Source: DAOTTX01 sp034437515 (GTDB lineage Bacteria > Chloroflexota > Anaerolineae > Aggregatilineales > Phototrophicaceae). From it: a stretch of 23,506 nt of DNA. The translations under genes were made by a program, and so were the position numbers. Positions within the stretch are counted from its first letter, which is position 1; every line of letters starts with the position of its first letter. The stretch is taken from assembly GCA_034437515.1 (NCBI GenBank), contig DAOTTX010000315.1, forward strand, positions 1 to 23,506, in the 5' to 3' direction. The notes beneath the pieces were generated by a model. It was not told the DNA's origin and did no database searches. It saw only the letters and a list, made by a program, of their open reading frames with translations. Of this stretch, positions 1-6,944 are shown piece after piece.

Positions 1-1
1 T

Positions 2-2044
2 ATCGAAGTCAGTGGTACGGTTGCGGAACTGCTGAGCGGCGAAGGCCCCTTCACCGTGTTCGCGCCGACTGACGAAGCCTTTGGTGCGTTCCCTGAGAAC
101 ATATTGGAAGCCCTGCTGAGCAGCCCGATCTCGGTGCAGTCCACGCTGAGCTACCATGTCGTCGAGGGCGAGATCGTCGCTGAAGACCTGCTGGCGCTGC
201 TGGACGAGAACGACGGCACGCTGGAAGTCGAAACCCTGCTAGGCGACGCCATCGTCTTTACGTTGGATGAAGACGACAACGTCCTGCTCAATGATGAGAT
301 CATGCTGGTCACAACGGACATCGAAGCTAGCAACGGCGTCGTCCACGTCATTGACGGCGTGCTGCTCCCTGCGAGTATGCCGATTGATCCCGGTGCAATG
401 GGCGGCGAAGCGACCGCCGAAGCCACTGAAGAAGCGATGGCGGAAGAAACCGAAGCGCCGATGGAAGCCACGGAAGAAGCCGCTATGGGCGATGACGAGA
501 TGATGCTGGATGCGCTCGTCAACGTGATGACCGACGACGAACTTGGTGAATATCTGGTCGCGCAGGATGGCATGACGCTGTATATGTTCGTGCCGGACGA
601 CGCGAATTGTACCGGTGAGTGCCTGGAAGCATGGCCGCCGCTGACCGTCGAGAGTGAAGACGAACTGTCTCTCGCTGAAGACGTCCCCGGTGAACTGAGC
701 ATCTATGAGCGCGAAGACGGCACCATGCAGGTCGCCTACAATGAGATGCCGCTGTACTTCTTCATCAACGACGAAGCCGTCGGTGACACCGTCGGGCAAG
801 GCGTGAACGACGTCTGGTTCGTCGTCGCCCCGACAGATGTCGAGATGATGGAAGCGACCGAAGAGGCCGCTGCCCCGGCAGATGATGAAATGGTCGCCGA
901 AGCCACTGAAGAAGCGATGGCGGAGATGACCGAAGAACCGATGGAAGAAGAAGCCATCGGTATGGATATGGCTGGCTCCATCACGAGCGTCTGCCTGGTG
1001 ACTGACCAGGGCGGCATCGACGATGGTAACTTTAACGAGCTTGCCAACAATGGTATGGAGCGTGCTGCTGAGGACTTCGGTCTGGAAACAACCGTGATCG
1101 AATCTGCGGCCGCTAGTGACTATGATCCCAATATCAGCGCCTGCATTGAGGGTGGTTTTGACGCGGTCATCACGGTCGGCTTTCTGCTGACGGATGATAC
1201 GCTCGCCGCTGCGCAGGCCAACCCGGATGTTTTCTTCATCGGTATTGACCAGTTCTTCACCGACCATCCCGAAAATCTGGTCGGCGTTCAGTATCGTGAA
1301 GATCAGGCTGGTTTCCTGGTTGGTGTGATGGCTGCCCGCATGACTGAAAGTGGCACTGTCGCCGGTGTCTACGGCATCGACATTCCTGCCGTCGTAAAGT
1401 TCCGCAACGGCTTTGAGCAGGGTGTGGCCTATGCTGACCCGAGCGTCGAAGTCCTCGGTAGCTACAGCGACAGATTCGATGACCCGGCAGGTGGTGCGCT
1501 CATCGCTGAGCAGTTCCTCGGTGAAGGTGCGGACGTGATCTTCGGTGCTGGTGGTCAGACGGGTACCGGTGGTATCCAGTCTGCCGCGACCCAGGATGCG
1601 CTGGTCATCGGTGTGGATCAGGACGAATACTTCACTAACTTCGGCGCGGGTGAATCCCCCGGCGCTGAAAACCTGATTACCAGTGCGCTCAAGTCAGTCG
1701 ATGTGGGTGTGTACGACATGCTCGACGCGCTGACCGAAGGTAACGAACTGTGGTTGGGTGGTGGCATTTACATCCTTGAAGCGTCTAACGGTGGTATCGG
1801 CTTTGCGCCGTCCCATGATGCTGATGTGCCGCAGGAAGTGATTGACGAAGTCGATATGGTCTTCGAGATGCTGGCGACCGGCGAACTTGATACCGGCGTC
1901 GATCCGCTGACCGGCGAACTCGTCGAAGGCGACGATGATATGGCACCGGAAGAATCCGAGATGCCGCTCGACGAAGAAGCAACTGAAGAACCCATGATGG
2001 ACGAGGAAGCGACCGAAGAACCGGAAGCGACTGAAGAAGGCTAA
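2..2044 (+). CDS. Secreted FAS1 - COG4315-like - BMP fusion protein, 5' end outside window
   Basis: The reading frame is open from base 2, and the first visible residues are already inside a fasciclin fold, so the true start and any signal peptide lie upstream. In order: a partial FAS1 domain (to about 380, containing FAPTDEAF and ending GVVHVIDGVLLP), an acidic EATEE-rich linker, a COG4315-type module (about 500-845; LYMF, CTGEC, WPPL, then LYFF and a W-F-V-V ending), a second EATEE linker, a BMP/PnrA-type periplasmic-binding domain (about 975-1930; starts SVCLVTDQGG, with DDGNFNE and FGAGG), and an acidic tail. BMP domains bind nucleosides or similar ligands for ABC import or sensing; FAS1 domains mediate adhesion. 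Extracytoplasmic location is inferred. The BMP part is clearly paralogous to the next gene. No transporter ATPase or permease lies beside it. The ligand is unknown; domain calls are from motif recognition. Confidence 0.85.
   Translation: MEVSGTVAELLSGEGPFTVFAPTDEAFGAFPENILEALLSSPISVQSTLSYHVVEGEIVAEDLLALLDENDGTLEVETLLGDAIVFTLDEDDNVLLNDEIMLVTTDIEASNGVVHVIDGVLLPASMPIDPGAMGGEATAEATEEAMAEETEAPMEATEEAAMGDDEMMLDALVNVMTDDELGEYLVAQDGMTLYMFVPDDANCTGECLEAWPPLTVESEDELSLAEDVPGELSIYEREDGTMQVAYNEMPLYFFINDEAVGDTVGQGVNDVWFVVAPTDVEMMEATEEAAAPADDEMVAEATEEAMAEMTEEPMEEEAIGMDMAGSITSVCLVTDQGGIDDGNFNELANNGMERAAEDFGLETTVIESAAASDYDPNISACIEGGFDAVITVGFLLTDDTLAAAQANPDVFFIGIDQFFTDHPENLVGVQYREDQAGFLVGVMAARMTESGTVAGVYGIDIPAVVKFRNGFEQGVAYADPSVEVLGSYSDRFDDPAGGALIAEQFLGEGADVIFGAGGQTGTGGIQSAATQDALVIGVDQDEYFTNFGAGESPGAENLITSALKSVDVGVYDMLDALTEGNELWLGGGIYILEASNGGIGFAPSHDADVPQEVIDEVDMVFEMLATGELDTGVDPLTGELVEGDDDMAPEESEMPLDEEATEEPMMDEEATEEPEATEEG
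415..444 (+). repeat. 30-bp direct repeat, copy 1 (acidic linker)
   Basis: This copy is identical to 895-924, exactly 480 bp downstream and in the same reading frame. It encodes an AEATEEAMAE-type linker between the FAS1 and COG4315-like modules. Confidence 0.85.
895..924 (+). repeat. 30-bp direct repeat, copy 2 (acidic linker)
   Basis: Second copy of the 415-444 repeat, in the linker between the COG4315-like and BMP modules. Identical DNA flanking one domain suggests linker duplication or recombination by which modules were inserted. Confidence 0.85.
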
Positions 2045-2075
2045 GCAACGTCCATTAGCTAGAACATTGCAGTAA

Positions 2076-2110
2076 AAATGAGGTCAGTCAATAGGCTGGC
2101 CTCATTTGAT
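2076..2110 (+). terminator. Probable intrinsic terminator after the first BMP fusion gene
   Basis: A 10-bp stem with one G-U pair (2076-2085 with 2098-2107) encloses a 12-nt loop and runs into a short T-rich tail. It lies 31 nt after the stop codon, so the two BMP genes may be separate transcription units. Confidence 0.55.
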
Positions 2111-2168
2111 TCTTACGGAGAATGGCTATGCTTAGGCTAGTTAACATCACAAACTGGAGAAAGTTTTA

Positions 2169-3620
2169 ATGAAAAGAACCATGACCTTGTTATTGATTAG
2201 CCTGCTGATGTTGAGTGGCCTGACAATCACCACACAGGCACAGCCCCCCCTCCCGCAGAGTGTATGTTTGATTACGGACGTCGGCTTGCTGAACGATGGC
2301 GGCTTTAATCAATCTGCCTATGATGGCTTGCAACTCGCCGTCGCGGATTACGGCCTGGAAGACACGTTCATCGAGACACAAAGCCCCACAGATTACGAAA
2401 CCAACATTAACACCTGTCTTGATGCCGGGTTTGACATCATTATCACGGTTGGTTTTGCGCTGGCGGATGCGACCCTCGCCGCTGCTGAGATTAACCCTGA
2501 CCAGTATTTCATCGGTGTTGATCAAGACTTCCTCACCACCGATGGCCCGCCTAATCTGGTCGGCTTGCAGTTCCGTGAGGATCAAGGCGGCTTCCTCGCC
2601 GGGGTGATGGCGGCGCTCATGACCGAGAGCGGCATCGTCGGTGGCCTCTACGGGCCGAACGACCCGCCGGTGCTGAAGTTCGGTAATGGCTTTTCGCAGG
2701 GTGTGGCTTACATCGACCCTGAAATCACTGTGCTGGAAAACTATAGCCTCAGCTATGAAACCCCCACCGAAGGTCGCGAAGTCGCGCTGACCATGCTCGG
2801 TGATGGCGCGGATGTGGTTTTCGGGGCGGGTGGTCGCCACAGCGTCGGTGGCATCCGCCAGGCAGCGGAAGAGGGTGCGTTGGTCATCGGTGTGGATACT
2901 GACCAGTACATTACTGAGTTCGGCGCGGGTGACGCCCCCGGTGCGGATCGCATCGTCACGAGTGTGGTCAAGGGGATCGACGAGGGGGTCTACGATATGA
3001 TCGTCGCCGCTGTTGAGGGCGAAGGCTTCCCGGCGGATAACACCTACGTGATGGAGATCGCCAACAACGGCATCGACTTCACCGAGTCGCACGACGCGGA
3101 CGTCCCCGAAGCGGTCACCGAGCGTATGGAGCAAACGCTGGCTGGCCTGGGCGAAGGTCGCATCGTGACCGGTGTTGACCCGGTCACCGGCGAATTGTTG
3201 CCATCACTGACGCAGGTCGCGCAGGAAGCGGATTTGTTCGAGACGCTAATCACCGCAGCGCGTGAGGCCGGTTTGTTTGATACTCTCTCGGAAGAAGGCC
3301 CGTTCCTGGTCTTCGCGCCGACCGATGACGCTTTCGAGGCCGCGCTAGACGAGCTAAACATCAGCGTCGAAGAACTGCTTAACGATACGGAAATGTTAGA
3401 GGGCATCTTGCTCTATCACGTCGCAGACCGCGCCTTAGATGCCGATCTGATCGTCGGGTTTGACGGCGAGTCGCTGGAGATGCTCAACGGTGGCTTTGTC
3501 GATGTGAGCGTGACTGACGATGGTGTGGTGTTGAACGATGACATCAACATCACCCAGACCGATGTGCTGGCGGGTAACGGCATCATCCATGTGATCGACG
3601 GTGTGTTGATCCCTGAATAA
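2169..3620 (+). CDS. Secreted BMP - FAS1 fusion protein
   Basis: The 483-residue protein starts at an ATG preceded by GGAG about 10 nt upstream. Residues 1-24 form a signal peptide (MKR, hydrophobic core, probable cleavage after TQA) without a lipobox Cys, unlike classical BMP lipoproteins. Residues about 27-345 are a BMP/PnrA-type substrate-binding domain (SVCLITDVG, FGAGG, GVD repeated), and about 350-483 a FAS1 domain (FAPTDDAF, LLYHVAD, NGIIHVIDGVLIP). It is a paralogue of the upstream gene: the BMP parts align throughout, with shared landmarks such as FGAGG, EFGAG/NFGAG and SHDADVP. Here FAS1 is at the C-terminus and the COG4315 module is absent. Known BMP proteins bind nucleosides or autoinducers; the ligand here cannot be read from sequence. 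The protein is probably exported and soluble or loosely attached. Confidence 0.9.
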   Translation: MKRTMTLLLISLLMLSGLTITTQAQPPLPQSVCLITDVGLLNDGGFNQSAYDGLQLAVADYGLEDTFIETQSPTDYETNINTCLDAGFDIIITVGFALADATLAAAEINPDQYFIGVDQDFLTTDGPPNLVGLQFREDQGGFLAGVMAALMTESGIVGGLYGPNDPPVLKFGNGFSQGVAYIDPEITVLENYSLSYETPTEGREVALTMLGDGADVVFGAGGRHSVGGIRQAAEEGALVIGVDTDQYITEFGAGDAPGADRIVTSVVKGIDEGVYDMIVAAVEGEGFPADNTYVMEIANNGIDFTESHDADVPEAVTERMEQTLAGLGEGRIVTGVDPVTGELLPSLTQVAQEADLFETLITAAREAGLFDTLSEEGPFLVFAPTDDAFEAALDELNISVEELLNDTEMLEGILLYHVADRALDADLIVGFDGESLEMLNGGFVDVSVTDDGVVLNDDINITQTDVLAGNGIIHVIDGVLIPE

Positions 3621-3632
3621 TACCAATCACCG

Positions 3633-3672
3633 GTGGCGGCCTACCGGGGTCGCCGCCCACTTTCTTTTTCTC
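3633..3672 (+). terminator. Probable intrinsic terminator after the BMP-FAS1 gene
   Basis: A GC-rich hairpin with one bulge (3633-3640 with 3652-3660) is followed by a pyrimidine tract dominated by T. It starts 12 nt after the BMP-FAS1 stop, in front of a convergent gene. Confidence 0.55.
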
Positions 3673-3679
3673 ACTTCGG

Positions 3680-4027
3680 CTACTCCGGCTTCGCGTAAAC
3701 CCATGCCGCTCGTCCGCTGCGCAAGGTGACGCGCACCCGCTGGTAAGCGTCCGTCTCGTAGATGTCGATCTGCTTCAACTCAGCCGGAGTCACCATGATG
3801 CAGTTGCCCCGGACGATCTCACCCGGCGCGGTGAAGATCATCGGATAGGCAGCGTTTTCGAGCGTAACCTGTTTTTTGCGATAATCCGTCAGTACATCCG
3901 GTTTGCCCATGTCGTAGCGCCCGATGACGTACAATTGCACATCGGGTTGATTGAGTGTGCCATAGATAAAAAGGACTTCGTTCGCCTGCGGTGGGCGATT
4001 CTCTTCTGGTACCGGTAGATACGGCAT
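3680..4027 (-). CDS. Gamma-glutamylcyclotransferase (AIG2/GGCT-like) family protein
   Basis: A small protein of 115 residues, typical for the family. It has the N-terminal FIYGTLN signature (substrate-binding YGxL loop), a central GNCIMVTPAELKQID segment and IDIYETDAYQRVRV, whose Glu matches the catalytic Glu of the LDxxEG motif in this fold. Family members release 5-oxoproline from gamma-glutamyl compounds, but many bacterial members have unknown substrates. An in-frame GTG (4030) lies directly before the ATG at 4027; the purine-rich AGAAGAG upstream suits either. It is transcribed towards the BMP-FAS1 gene and divergently from the PfpI gene, with its own promoter candidate. Cytoplasmic, since no signal peptide is seen. 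Confidence 0.75.
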   Translation of the reverse strand: MPYLPVPEENRPPQANEVLFIYGTLNQPDVQLYVIGRYDMGKPDVLTDYRKKQVTLENAAYPMIFTAPGEIVRGNCIMVTPAELKQIDIYETDAYQRVRVTLRSGRAAWVYAKPE

Positions 4028-4050
4028 CACGTTTCTCTTCTGTTTATTAC

Positions 4051-4079
4051 GCTATAACATCCTGTGTAGTCACTATCAA
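4051..4079 (-). promoter_or_regulatory. Candidate sigma70-type promoter for the GGCT-like gene
   Basis: On the minus strand TTGATA (4074-4079) and TATAGC (4051-4056) are separated by 17 bp. They lie about 25 nt upstream of the start codon in the divergent intergenic region. Confidence 0.45.
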
Positions 4080-4143
4080 GCCAGAGCTTAACTTTCTATT
4101 TTTACAATGATAATACAACGAAATCAAATAGGAGTTTTTAATC

Positions 4144-4707
4144 ATGGCAAAGCAATTAGAAGGCAAGCGCGTCGCTATCCTCGTCGCAAACGGTTTTGAA
4201 CAGATCGAGATGGCCAGCCCACGCGAGGCGCTGCACGAACACGGTGCGGAAACGCATCTGATCTCACCGGGGCAGGATACCGTCGCCGGATGGGAACATA
4301 CCGACTGGGGGGATACGTTCGATGTCGATGTGAGGCTGGAAAACGCTAACCCGGAAATTTATGATGCGCTGTTGCTGCCCGGTGGGGTGATGAACCCGGA
4401 TAACCTGCGCAGCAACGAAGCCGTACAGCATTTTGTCCGCAGTTTCTTTGAGCATGGCAAACCGGTCGCGTCCATCTGCCACGGCCCGTGGACGCTGATT
4501 GACGCCGGTGTGGTGGAAGGCCGCACGATGACGTCTTACCACAGCATCAAGACCGACCTGAAAAACGCCGGTGCGAATTGGGTCGATCAAGAAGTGGTGG
4601 TCGATAACGGTCTGGTCACCAGCCGCAACCCGGACGATCTGCCCGCGTTTAACGACAAGCTGGTCGAGGAAGTCTGGGAAGGCAAGCACGAGGGTCAACA
4701 CGACTAA
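4144..4707 (+). CDS. PfpI/DJ-1 family class I glutamine amidotransferase-like protein
   Basis: A 187-residue protein of normal length for the PfpI/YraA (general stress protein 18) group. The ATG is preceded by AGGAG 9 nt upstream. Motifs: GFEQIE (Glu19/Glu22 region, the acidic partner of the nucleophile), LLLPGG (about residues 77-81) and ICHGPW with nucleophile Cys102 and His103 at the expected elbow. The C-terminal GLVTSRNPDDLPAF is typical of this clade. Relatives are described as proteases, deglycases or stress chaperones; which applies here cannot be told. Cytoplasmic. The upstream AT-rich region holds GATAAT (4109-4114) as a possible -10, without a convincing -35. A terminator follows the gene, so it is probably monocistronic. 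Confidence 0.88.
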   Translation: MAKQLEGKRVAILVANGFEQIEMASPREALHEHGAETHLISPGQDTVAGWEHTDWGDTFDVDVRLENANPEIYDALLLPGGVMNPDNLRSNEAVQHFVRSFFEHGKPVASICHGPWTLIDAGVVEGRTMTSYHSIKTDLKNAGANWVDQEVVVDNGLVTSRNPDDLPAFNDKLVEEVWEGKHEGQHD

Positions 4708-4730
4708 CCGATATTTTGTCACGACAGCCG

Positions 4731-4768
4731 AACCGCCGTCCAACAGAAGGGGCGGCGGTTGGGTTTTC
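4731..4768 (+). terminator. Intrinsic terminator after the PfpI-family gene
   Basis: A 10-bp GC-rich stem with one G-U pair (4731-4740 with 4751-4760) and a 10-nt loop, followed by GGGTTTTCC. It lies 23 nt after the stop. Confidence 0.65.
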
Positions 4769-4848
4769 CGGCGCGGCAATCGTACATGACATTTTTGTGC
4801 AACCTGTCATGGAGCAAACACACCGGTCTGCCGATAATATCTGTGATG

Positions 4849-4880
4849 ATCTGTAGGGGAGCATGTGCTCCTCCTGCCCC
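4849..4880. repeat. Palindromic intergenic repeat, degenerate copy
   Basis: GTAGGGG is followed by a short inverted repeat (GGAGCA/TGCTCC) and a CCCC end. The left edge resembles the reverse complement of 23347-23364, which also reads GTAGGGG next to an inverted repeat. The rest of the 275-bp gap 4708-4982 holds a terminator and a promoter but no gene. Confidence 0.4.
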
Positions 4881-4914
4881 AAATGCGATTACCCTCGATT
4901 TTCCGTACAGTTGC

Positions 4915-4945
4915 TTGATTTTCATCACCTGTTTATCGTTATAAT
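4915..4945 (+). promoter_or_regulatory. Candidate promoter for the small protein at 4983
   Basis: A perfect TATAAT (4940-4945) is preceded by TTGATT (4915-4920) at a 19-bp spacing, slightly long. It lies 37 nt before the start codon. Confidence 0.5.
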
Positions 4946-4982
4946 GGGAGAGCTATCATAAACATAAACAAGGGCGTAGATC

Positions 4983-5219
4983 ATGCGACCAGAAGATGAA
5001 ATCCTCAAGTTCATGACCTCAAATCCCTCTTTAGAGGAGATTGTCTCCTTCCAGCCGTCTAAGTCCTTCCGTGACCGGATCGGCGAGTTGATCCTTGCCA
5101 GTCGCAGCGACGAACTCACCGAAGCCGAACAACGCGAACTGGAAGAATACACGCGCATTCAGCATTTTCTGGCGGGTCTCAAACGTCGCGCACAAAAGCG
5201 ACTGGCACATAAGCATTAA
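4983..5219 (+). CDS. Small uncharacterised soluble protein (78 aa)
   Basis: The function is not known. The 78-residue protein is charged, predicted mostly helical, without signal peptide or membrane segment. Its layout (SFQPSKSFRDRI, then LTEAEQRELEEY, a short helix and a basic tail KRRAQKRLAHKH) resembles a family of short proteins common in cyanobacteria and other bacteria, recalled from memory. A good TATAAT lies upstream; the ribosome site is weak (AAGGG). Its stop codon overlaps that of convergent serS by 4 bp, so the two 3' ends share sequence and no terminator separates them. The basic tail could bind nucleic acid, but this is only a guess. Confidence 0.7.
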   Translation: MRPEDEILKFMTSNPSLEEIVSFQPSKSFRDRIGELILASRSDELTEAEQRELEEYTRIQHFLAGLKRRAQKRLAHKH

Positions 5220-6637
5220 CTTCCTGCCGGGATGACCGTCTCACCGGCGAGATAAGGACGCAGCACATCGGGGATGGTGATGCTGCCATCGGCTTGTTGG
5301 TAGTTTTCCAGAATGGCGATGATGGTGCGCGTCATGCCCAGGCCGCTGCCGTTCAGTGTGTGGACGTACTGCGTCTTTTTCTGTCCGTCGGGGCGGTAAC
5401 GCACCATCGCCCGGCGTGCCTGGAACGCCTCGGTATTGCTGCACGAGCTGACCTCAAGCCATTCCTCACAACCGGGTGCCCACACCTCGATGTCATATTT
5501 TTTCGTCGCGCTGAAGCCCAGGTCACCGGTGACGATCTCCAACCGGCGGAAGGGCAGCTTTAGCGCCCGGCAGATGTCGCTCGCCGCTTCAGCCAGAGCT
5601 TCGAGTTCGTCATAGCTCGCTTCCGGTGTGGTGAACTTGTACATCTCCACTTTCTGGAACTGATGCACGCGCTTGATGCCGCGAGTGTCCCGCCCGGCGC
5701 TGGTTTTTTCCCGCCGGAAGCAAGGGGTCGCGGCGACGAAATACATGGGCAGGTCGTCCTCGTTCAAAATCTCATCACGGAACATATTGGTAATGGCGAC
5801 TTCCGAGGTGGGCAGCATGTAAATATCCGCTTCTTGATCCACATAGACCACATCGCGGAACTTGGGGAACTGCGCCGCGCCGTACATCATCTCCTCCCGC
5901 ACGAAGAACGGCACGTAGACCTCTTCAAAGCCCTTTTCCCGCGCCATGTGCAGGAAGAACTGTTCGAGCGCCCGTTGCAAACGAGCGCCCCAATTGCGCA
6001 GGATATACGCACGGGTTCCCGCCAGCTTGACGCCGCGCTCAAAGTCGATGATGCCCAGCGCCGGGCCGATATCCCAATGGGGCTGCGGCGTAAAATCAAA
6101 CTCGCGGAACTCGCCCTCCGGTTCCCAGGCGATGTTGGCCTCTTCGTCGTCGGCGACGGGCACGCTCTCGTGTGGCATGTTGGGTATCCACAGCATGTTC
6201 TCGTCGAGGTCGGCCTCGACCGCTTTCACCTGCTCGTTAAGTTTGCTTACCCGGTCGCTGATACCGCGCAGCGCGTCGGTCAGCGCGTCATAGGCGGCGT
6301 TGAGGTCACCACCGCCGTTGGTGGTTGCCGCTTGCTCGCCGGTCAGGATGCCTTCGGCCTGGGCGTAATCCCCGGCTTGCAGCGCGGCAGCGGTGGATTG
6401 GGCGCGGGCGATCTTCACCGGTTCTTCCAGCTTTTTATCCCCACGCAGGCGGCCTACACCTCGATTGAGCTTGTTGCGGTGGGCTTGCAGCCCCTCGACC
6501 TGGTTGAGTAGATCGCGCCGCCGCTGGTCAAGCGCGACGATGGCGTCCACGCGAGCGAGCGCGTCCTCGTCGTTGAGCTTGTGGATCTGTTCTTTCACCC
6601 AGTCGGGCTTTTCACGGATCAAGTTAATGTCGATCAT
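5216..6637 (-). CDS. serS: Seryl-tRNA synthetase
   Basis: Class II synthetase that charges tRNA-Ser (and tRNA-Sec) with serine in the cytoplasm. An N-terminal antiparallel coiled-coil arm spans about residues 1-140. The catalytic domain has LPTSEVAI (277-279 TSE, serine binding), motif 2 FRREKTSAGRDTRG (307-320) and motif 3 NGSGLGMTRT (429-438), followed by ILENYQ and VLRPYL. At 473 residues it is about 45 longer than usual; the extra part appears to lie in the arm around residues 75-115, with a TTNGGG turn. Motif 3 reads GLGMTRT where GLAVGRT is more common. The ATG has GGAG (6648-6651) 10 nt upstream, inside the 3' end of the preceding microprotein gene, with which it overlaps by 14 bp. Convergent with the small gene at 4983. 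Confidence 0.96.
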   Translation of the reverse strand: MIDINLIREKPDWVKEQIHKLNDEDALARVDAIVALDQRRRDLLNQVEGLQAHRNKLNRGVGRLRGDKKLEEPVKIARAQSTAAALQAGDYAQAEGILTGEQAATTNGGGDLNAAYDALTDALRGISDRVSKLNEQVKAVEADLDENMLWIPNMPHESVPVADDEEANIAWEPEGEFREFDFTPQPHWDIGPALGIIDFERGVKLAGTRAYILRNWGARLQRALEQFFLHMAREKGFEEVYVPFFVREEMMYGAAQFPKFRDVVYVDQEADIYMLPTSEVAITNMFRDEILNEDDLPMYFVAATPCFRREKTSAGRDTRGIKRVHQFQKVEMYKFTTPEASYDELEALAEAASDICRALKLPFRRLEIVTGDLGFSATKKYDIEVWAPGCEEWLEVSSCSNTEAFQARRAMVRYRPDGQKKTQYVHTLNGSGLGMTRTIIAILENYQQADGSITIPDVLRPYLAGETVIPAGS

Positions 6638-6860
6638 CTGTTGTTTGCTCCTTCTCTGTCCGGTTCTCTATCTGGTTCTGAGTCTGGTTCTGGTCGATGG
6701 GGTGGGGTTGGGTGTCGTCTTCGCTCCACTGCGGCTGGCGGCGATGCTCTGGCAGCGGACGGGTGAAATCGGTATACAGGCGCACCGCCGCCAGTGCCAA
6801 CCCGATGAGAATAACGATCACGATCAACGTGTCAAAGACTTCGCGTGTTAGAAAGTCCAA
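6624..6860 (-). CDS. Single-pass membrane microprotein upstream of serS
   Basis: An unrecognised 78-residue protein. Residues about 9-28 (TLIVIVILIGLALAAVRL) form one clear transmembrane helix, followed by a hydrophilic, Gln/Asn/Glu-rich tail containing the fourfold-codon repeat NQTQ-NQIE-NRTE. The start is TTG at 6860, supported by AGGAG 6 nt upstream, which is better than any later start. The gene overlaps the start of serS by 14 bp, suggesting cotranscription and translational coupling. A hairpin with a T-run lies just upstream (6878-6912). It could be a small membrane-anchored accessory protein. Alternatively it is a short leader ORF with no product role, but the hydrophobic segment and ribosome site favour a real gene. 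Confidence 0.6.
   Translation of the reverse strand: MDFLTREVFDTLIVIVILIGLALAAVRLYTDFTRPLPEHRRQPQWSEDDTQPHPIDQNQTQNQIENRTEKEQTTDDRH
6662..6697 (-). repeat. 12-bp tandem repeat within the microprotein gene
   Basis: GGTTCT recurs at 6662, 6674 and 6686, giving three imperfect 12-bp units. The period is four codons and gives the NQTQ/NQIE/NRTE run in the protein tail. Copy number may vary between strains. Confidence 0.75.
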
Positions 6861-6877
6861 CGACTGCTCCTATCAAT

Positions 6878-6912
6878 AAAAAACGTCCGCCCTGACCATG
6901 CAGAACGAACGT
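6878..6912 (-). terminator. Hairpin with T-run between the kinase and the microprotein/serS unit
   Basis: On the minus strand a 7-bp stem with one G-U pair (6906-6912 with 6883-6889) and a 16-nt loop runs into six T residues. It is a probable terminator of the PAS-like kinase, but ends only 8 nt before the AGGAG of the next gene, leaving no room for a promoter between them. Confidence 0.5.
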
Positions 6913-6944
6913 GTGAACGACTGTTTGAAGCGGCCCGGGTGAGG

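Noticed and set aside
239..1267. Long open frame on the minus strand opposite the first BMP fusion gene
   Set aside because: It is the antisense shadow of a GC-rich gene with recognisable domains, and its product matches no family.
5663..6511. Long open frame on the plus strand opposite serS
   Set aside because: It lies wholly within serS, which has all its catalytic motifs; the antisense frame has no ribosome site or recognised domain.
6638..6944. T-box riboswitch in front of serS
   Set aside because: I looked for the conserved T-box anti-terminator sequence (TGGNACCGCG-like) and did not see it; only a simple hairpin with T-run is present.
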